From positions 1 to 64,000 of the forward strand of contig JBCBUC010000022.1 in the NCBI GenBank assembly GCA_039818345.1: DNA of 64,000 nt, in the 5' to 3' direction. Source of the DNA: Parvularcula sp039818345 (GTDB lineage Bacteria; Pseudomonadota; Alphaproteobacteria; Caulobacterales; Parvularculaceae). The position numbers were made by a program, and so were the translations under genes. Positions 59,996 to 64,000 of this stretch are shown here, piece by piece. The notes under the pieces were generated by a model. The model saw only the letters and a program-made list of their open reading frames with translations. It was not told the DNA's origin and ran no database searches. Positions within the stretch are counted from its first letter, which is position 1. The number at the start of each line of letters is the position of its first letter.

Positions 59996-62900
59996 ATGAA
60001 CCAAACTGCGCGCCTTTCACCGTTGAAGCATTTACTGGCCAGAGGCTTCCGTTTCGCCGAACGAAAATTGCTTGATGATCCAATAGACAAGGAAAAAATC
60101 GAAATACCTCAAGACTATTTTGATAATACTTTTTATCAAAACGCCTATAAAGATCGAGAAAAAGCTTCAAGACAAGAAAACATTGAGCATTATCAAAAGC
60201 AAGGATGGCGATTAGGTTATCGACCAAATCATTGGTTTGATGTTGAATTTTATATCAAGGCTAATCCAGATGTTGCCAATAAGCAAATCGATCCATTTGA
60301 ACATTTTATGTCAGCTGGGCGTTTTGAAGGCCGGCGCCCCTGTAAGGACAGTGATTTAGACGAAACGGCACTGCGGACGCTGAAGTCGTTGGATCCTCAT
60401 GACCGATCCAATGTTGATGCTGTATCAGCCTATTTTGACTACGGCTATTATCTCGAGCAAATTCCTGGTCTGAAAGCGAATGACTGTGATCCAGTGCGAC
60501 ACTATTTGGCGTTTGGCTGGATGGCGAGACACGCACCAAATCGCTGGTTTGATATTGCTTATTATTTGGCGAGCAATCGAGACGTTAAGGACGCAGGGCT
60601 AGAACCCTTTTATCATTATTTGAGGTGGGGAATCCTCGAGGGCCGAAAACCAAATGAGCAAGGAACCAGGCCAGAGACGCTTTTGAATCTTGAACCGAAG
60701 GTGCTTGATATTGTTTCGAAAGAATTTGATCAGCTGCACTACCAGAAACAAGCAATGGTTCCGGAGTCGCCTAGTGTTGTTCTGCTTGATCATTATTTGC
60801 AATTTGGAGAGCAAGCCGGTCTAAGTCCAAACAACTGGTTTGATCCGAAGGCATATATCAGTAGTTATCTCTGGGGAAAGACGCCGCCGGGGGGCGCATT
60901 ATATCACTATTTGACCTATGGCTGTCATATGGGTTACAGTCCAATACCACCTAAAGTAATATTGAAGCCACTTAAGAGAAATTCGGTACGAGATTTATAC
61001 GATTTGGAATTCGACAGTGATTATTATATAAGTCAATACGGTGATGTCGGGGGGAAGGCCAATAGTGCTTTAGAAGATTTTATCGAGAGCGGAGAACTCG
61101 ACGACCGGAACCCTGCAGCGTTCTTTGATTCGACATACTACCGCTCAAAATATATGGATCCATCAGATGCTGATGGCCGTCCATTTGAGCACTATCTAAG
61201 ATACGGTAAGGAACGTGGTTTCCAAACAGCCGATGCGAGCACGGTTCTTATCGACAAAAATGCCAGGCTGCCAAAAACATCGGTTTATGGACATTTTTTC
61301 AAAAGCGAGGGTGAAATTGGCGGCCATCAGGTTTTGCATGAGGCCGATCCATCACGGTTGAACATTCATTTCGTCATTCCAGACTTCCGAAAGGGAAGCG
61401 GGGGACACATGACGATCTTTAGAATGATCAATTGGCTCGAGGTCTATGGTCATAAGCTGACCATTTGGATCATGCAGCCCTCCTTTCATGCAACGGAGCA
61501 GCAGGCTCGAGAAACCATTCATCAAAGCTTTCAACCGCTTCAGGCGGACATCAAGTTTTTGGACAATAGCTTTTACGAGGCATCGGGAGACGCGATTTTT
61601 GCAACCGCATGGCAAACTGCGGCGTTTGTCAGAGAAGCGCATGGCTTCGTTGAAAAATTCTATTTTGTACAAGACCACGAGACCGAATTTTACCCAACGG
61701 GTACGGACGCAATCCTGGCTCAGCGAACCTATGAGTGGGGTCTCAACTGTGTTTGCGCAAGTCCATGGTTGCGGACCTTAATGGAAGAGTATGGGTCGTG
61801 GGCCCGGCACTTCTGGCTCGCCTACGATCAAGAACTGTACTGCCCACCGAAGAAACGTGTTGCCCACGATGTTCCGCAAATCGCTGTGTACGCCCGCCAC
61901 TTTACCGAACGTCGAGCAGTCGATCTCAGTTTGATGGCGCTCCAGGAATTGGCCATCCAAGGTATTGAGTTTCACGCCCATCTGTTCGGGGCAGATTTTG
62001 ACGTCTCCAATTGCCCCTTTCCTGCAACATCCCATGGCGTTCTTTCGGAAGGTGAATTGGCCAGTCTTTATCAGGACTGCGACATAGGTATTTGTTTTTC
62101 AGCGACAAACTACTCTCTTGTGCCGCAAGAGATGATGGGCACCGGTCTGCCGGTGGTCGAGCTCAATAGCGAGTGCTCGAAGGCTGTCTATCCCGACAAC
62201 GCGGCCCTCAAGGTCGGCCTTGGGCCTCGCAGCATTGTCCAAGGCATCAAGCAGCTCATTGAAAACAAGTCGGCTCGGGAGGAACTCGGAAAAGCTGGTC
62301 GAGACTGGGTTGGGCAGTTCAGCTGGGAATCGTCCGCACAAATGGTCGAGGCGGCGATTTACGAGAAGCTTGCTATCGAAAAGCCTCCCGCTGATACGTC
62401 AGCCAGTGTGGCCAAAGCCAACATCGGATCGTCGCGCAAGAAAGCCACGGTCATCATTCCCACTTTCAACGGCGGCGACTTGTTATCGCAAGTCTGCGCG
62501 TCGGTAAAAAAACAGAGAGCACCGTGGGATTTTGACGTTCTCTTGATGGACAGCACGTCCACCGACGGTTCTTTTGAGGCGGTACAATCTCAGTTCCCTG
62601 ATTTTCAGTTTCACCAGATCCCGCAAAGCGAGTTTTCGCATGGTGGGACCAGAAACCGCGCTGTTGAAAGGACCGATTCAGAATTTGTCTGCTTTCTGAC
62701 GCAAGATGCCCTGCCAGCGGACGATTTTTGGCTCTATAATCTCGTTACAATTACAGAGGCTTATCCCAATTCAGCCGGCGGATATGGCCGACATAAAGCG
62801 TATAATCACGCCACCGCCTACACCAAGCGTGATCTTTCGAATTTCTTTTTAAGTATGGACAAGGGTCCTGTTGTCTTTCACCAGTCCATGGACCGTGTGC

Positions 62901-63361
62901 TGTGGAATTTGCAGGATCGTCCTTACATTCAGCGCCTCCACTATTTCAGCGACAACAATTCATGCCTACGTCGAAGTGTTTGGGATAAAATTCCGTATCC
63001 AGAAATAAAATATGGTGAGGACCAGGCCTGGGCTTGGGAAATTATCAAGCAGGGTTACGAGAAAATCTATGCCTCCAGCGCCCTTGTTTTCCACTCGCAT
63101 GATTACAGCGTTGATGAGAACTACAAACGTTCCCACACGGAAGCGGAATTTTTCAGAGAAGTATTTGGTTACGAGCTTTTGACCAGTGAGGGCCAGGCAA
63201 AAACCTCACTGATCGGTATGAATGATCGTGACGCGAAATGGGGTGTTGAGAACGGATTGCCTCAGGCTGACATTGATTTCCGTGCAAAACTTAACCAAGC
63301 GCACTTGCTTGGCTGGCTTGATGGAACCTTGGATCAGGACTTAGGATTTAGGCCTCTCTAA
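59996..63361 (+). CDS. Large WsaF-type double glycosyltransferase with N-terminal repeats
   Basis: This 1121-residue protein has three parts. Residues 40-430 hold eight FD-x2-(Y)Y...HYL-x2-G units in four pairs (starts about 42, 81, 146, 184, 245, 281, 340 and 377). Residues about 452-800 are a WsaF-like GT-B domain (NIHFVIPDFRKGSGGHMTIF, ending with the VPQEMMGTGLPVVEL donor loop), known from S-layer rhamnan synthesis. Residues about 815-1100 are a GT2 domain (VIIPTFNGGD, LMDSTSTDGS, QDALPADDFW). It probably extends a rhamnose-containing chain. The first 1.3 kb is far more AT-rich than the rest, which suggests a separate origin. Confidence 0.85.
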   Translation: MNQTARLSPLKHLLARGFRFAERKLLDDPIDKEKIEIPQDYFDNTFYQNAYKDREKASRQENIEHYQKQGWRLGYRPNHWFDVEFYIKANPDVANKQIDPFEHFMSAGRFEGRRPCKDSDLDETALRTLKSLDPHDRSNVDAVSAYFDYGYYLEQIPGLKANDCDPVRHYLAFGWMARHAPNRWFDIAYYLASNRDVKDAGLEPFYHYLRWGILEGRKPNEQGTRPETLLNLEPKVLDIVSKEFDQLHYQKQAMVPESPSVVLLDHYLQFGEQAGLSPNNWFDPKAYISSYLWGKTPPGGALYHYLTYGCHMGYSPIPPKVILKPLKRNSVRDLYDLEFDSDYYISQYGDVGGKANSALEDFIESGELDDRNPAAFFDSTYYRSKYMDPSDADGRPFEHYLRYGKERGFQTADASTVLIDKNARLPKTSVYGHFFKSEGEIGGHQVLHEADPSRLNIHFVIPDFRKGSGGHMTIFRMINWLEVYGHKLTIWIMQPSFHATEQQARETIHQSFQPLQADIKFLDNSFYEASGDAIFATAWQTAAFVREAHGFVEKFYFVQDHETEFYPTGTDAILAQRTYEWGLNCVCASPWLRTLMEEYGSWARHFWLAYDQELYCPPKKRVAHDVPQIAVYARHFTERRAVDLSLMALQELAIQGIEFHAHLFGADFDVSNCPFPATSHGVLSEGELASLYQDCDIGICFSATNYSLVPQEMMGTGLPVVELNSECSKAVYPDNAALKVGLGPRSIVQGIKQLIENKSAREELGKAGRDWVGQFSWESSAQMVEAAIYEKLAIEKPPADTSASVAKANIGSSRKKATVIIPTFNGGDLLSQVCASVKKQRAPWDFDVLLMDSTSTDGSFEAVQSQFPDFQFHQIPQSEFSHGGTRNRAVERTDSEFVCFLTQDALPADDFWLYNLVTITEAYPNSAGGYGRHKAYNHATAYTKRDLSNFFLSMDKGPVVFHQSMDRVLWNLQDRPYIQRLHYFSDNNSCLRRSVWDKIPYPEIKYGEDQAWAWEIIKQGYEKIYASSALVFHSHDYSVDENYKRSHTEAEFFREVFGYELLTSEGQAKTSLIGMNDRDAKWGVENGLPQADIDFRAKLNQAHLLGWLDGTLDQDLGFRPL
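60119..61215 (+). repeat. Eight diverged protein repeats (FDxxYY...HYLxxG)
   Basis: Units of about 36-38 residues occur as four pairs, with 58-65 residues between the start of the second unit of a pair and the next pair. Recurrent elements are WFDxxxY, P-x2-HYL and G-x4-P-N. The DNA is not repetitive, so the repeats are old. Confidence 0.75.
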
Positions 63362-63421
63362 CGGGCACATGGGATAACTCGCTGGGTGCCGATGCACCTA
63401 GATAGAGATAAGGAAGCAAGA

Positions 63422-64000
63422 TTGACCTCACCGAAGATAGTATTGTGCGCAACTCAAAGATGCGGCTCGACGATGGTCATCGAGGACATGCGGAACACCG
63501 GTAAGCTCGGGAATCCGGAAGAATGGTTCGTGCCGTGGGACCCGGAAAAAACTGATATCGACTGGAATGCTCAGCTCGACGGTGTGTTCAATCGAGCAAC
63601 CGGTGAAACCGGGATCGTAGCGATAAAGGTGATGGCGAATCAATTGGCCAAGGTCGATCGATGCCTCTCTGGACAGCCCGAACCGACAGAGAGTTTTGAG
63701 TATTTTTATCGGATCTTTGCCGACGCCGTGTGGGTGAAGATTTCGAGACGGGACGTTATCTATCAGGCCATCTCTCGATTGATGGCTAGACAGACAGGGA
63801 TCAACCACGCCACCAAAGAACAAAATGATGAGCATTTTGCGGGTAACCTGCTCAAGGGGTATGATCCCAAGTACAACGATCGAACGAAGTATAAGTACGA
63901 TGCTATTCTTTATGAAATTAATTCGATCACGTTGGAAAATTTGGCCTGGACTGCATTTTTTGAGCAATACGGAATAAAGCCTTTCAACTTGGTTTATGAA
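63422..64000 (+). CDS. Stf0-type sulfotransferase, 3' end beyond the window
   Basis: An open frame of 193 codons runs off the window end. It starts at TTG 63422 with AAGGA about eight bases upstream. The protein starts TSPKIVLCATQRCGSTMV, the PAPS-binding loop of Stf0-like sulfotransferases, then RNTGKLGNPEEWF, matching the Stf0 TGxxGxPxEWF pattern, and VWVKISRRDVIYQAISRLMARQT (3'-phosphate site). It lies 60 bases after the large glycosyltransferase gene, on the same strand, so sulfation of the glycan is the likely job. Bases are also AT-richer than the window average. Confidence 0.85.
   Translation, partial: MTSPKIVLCATQRCGSTMVIEDMRNTGKLGNPEEWFVPWDPEKTDIDWNAQLDGVFNRATGETGIVAIKVMANQLAKVDRCLSGQPEPTESFEYFYRIFADAVWVKISRRDVIYQAISRLMARQTGINHATKEQNDEHFAGNLLKGYDPKYNDRTKYKYDAILYEINSITLENLAWTAFFEQYGIKPFNLVYE

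Overview
The window reads as an aerobic, Gram-negative alphaproteobacterial chromosome, probably marine and perhaps close to Parvularculaceae/Hyphomonadaceae (low confidence below class level). Supporting signs are complex I subunits NuoE/F/G, ubiquinone synthesis (UbiA), Kdo activation (KdsB), a PodJ-like polar scaffold with the alphaproteobacterial PWSVKGIDP N-terminus, an orphan DUF2793 protein of the gene-transfer-agent type, AlkB and a DmdC-like acyl-CoA dehydrogenase. Most of the DNA is G+C-rich. An AT-rich island lies near the right end (about 60.0-61.3 kb). I found no CRISPR array, insertion sequence, rRNA or integrase. One tRNA (Gly, CCC) is present.

Region 1 (0-10.3 kb) holds housekeeping and envelope genes: a YmdB-type phosphoesterase, a DUF2147 protein, a LysR regulator, YebC, a DUF2807 solenoid protein, EF-P, a PMT-type and a DPM-type glycosyltransferase, and a PAS/degenerate-GGDEF/EAL protein. 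The first 69 bases are an exact inverted copy of bases 355-423, which looks like a contig-edge fold-back. Region 2 (10.3-25 kb) has a minus-strand galE-like/vanZ/kdsB operon whose epimerase has lost its Tyr-Lys catalytic pair, the PodJ-like gene, an acyl-CoA dehydrogenase, a Tat-type SDR, an OmpA lipoprotein, an rRNA-modification cluster (RluB-like and RsmD), tRNA-Gly, YghU, a CitE-like lyase and a dienoyl-CoA isomerase.

Region 3 (25-36.4 kb) carries nuoE, nuoF and nuoG in the usual order on the minus strand, but pulled apart. An exosortase-EpsI fusion and a glycosyltransferase lie between F and G. A glycerophosphodiesterase, AlkB and a SnoaL-like protein lie between E and F. Neither nuoD nor nuoH flanks the set. 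Region 4 (36.4-51 kb) has a TonB receptor, UbiA, a Tat-type MsrB, a beta-propeller, the ligase-associated exonuclease/ATP-dependent ligase pair, cysD-cysNC, a TetR/SDR/hydrolase unit with a matching operator at two sites (the hydrolase is frameshifted), a GFA protein and a DUF1330 protein.

Region 5 (51-64 kb) is a surface-polysaccharide locus: GT4-type transferases, a PAPS sulfotransferase, an FkbM and a second methyltransferase, a KpsM/KpsT-like ABC exporter, an RgpF-like protein, an 1121-residue WsaF-type double glycosyltransferase with eight N-terminal repeats, and an Stf0-type sulfotransferase cut by the window end. With cysD/cysNC 3.6 kb away supplying PAPS, the locus may make a sulfated, methylated, possibly rhamnose-containing glycan. 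The most unusual single object is CysD. It carries an extra N-terminal helix-turn-helix-like domain of about 70 residues, and its upstream region has three ATCGTGGG sites spaced 32-33 bp apart.
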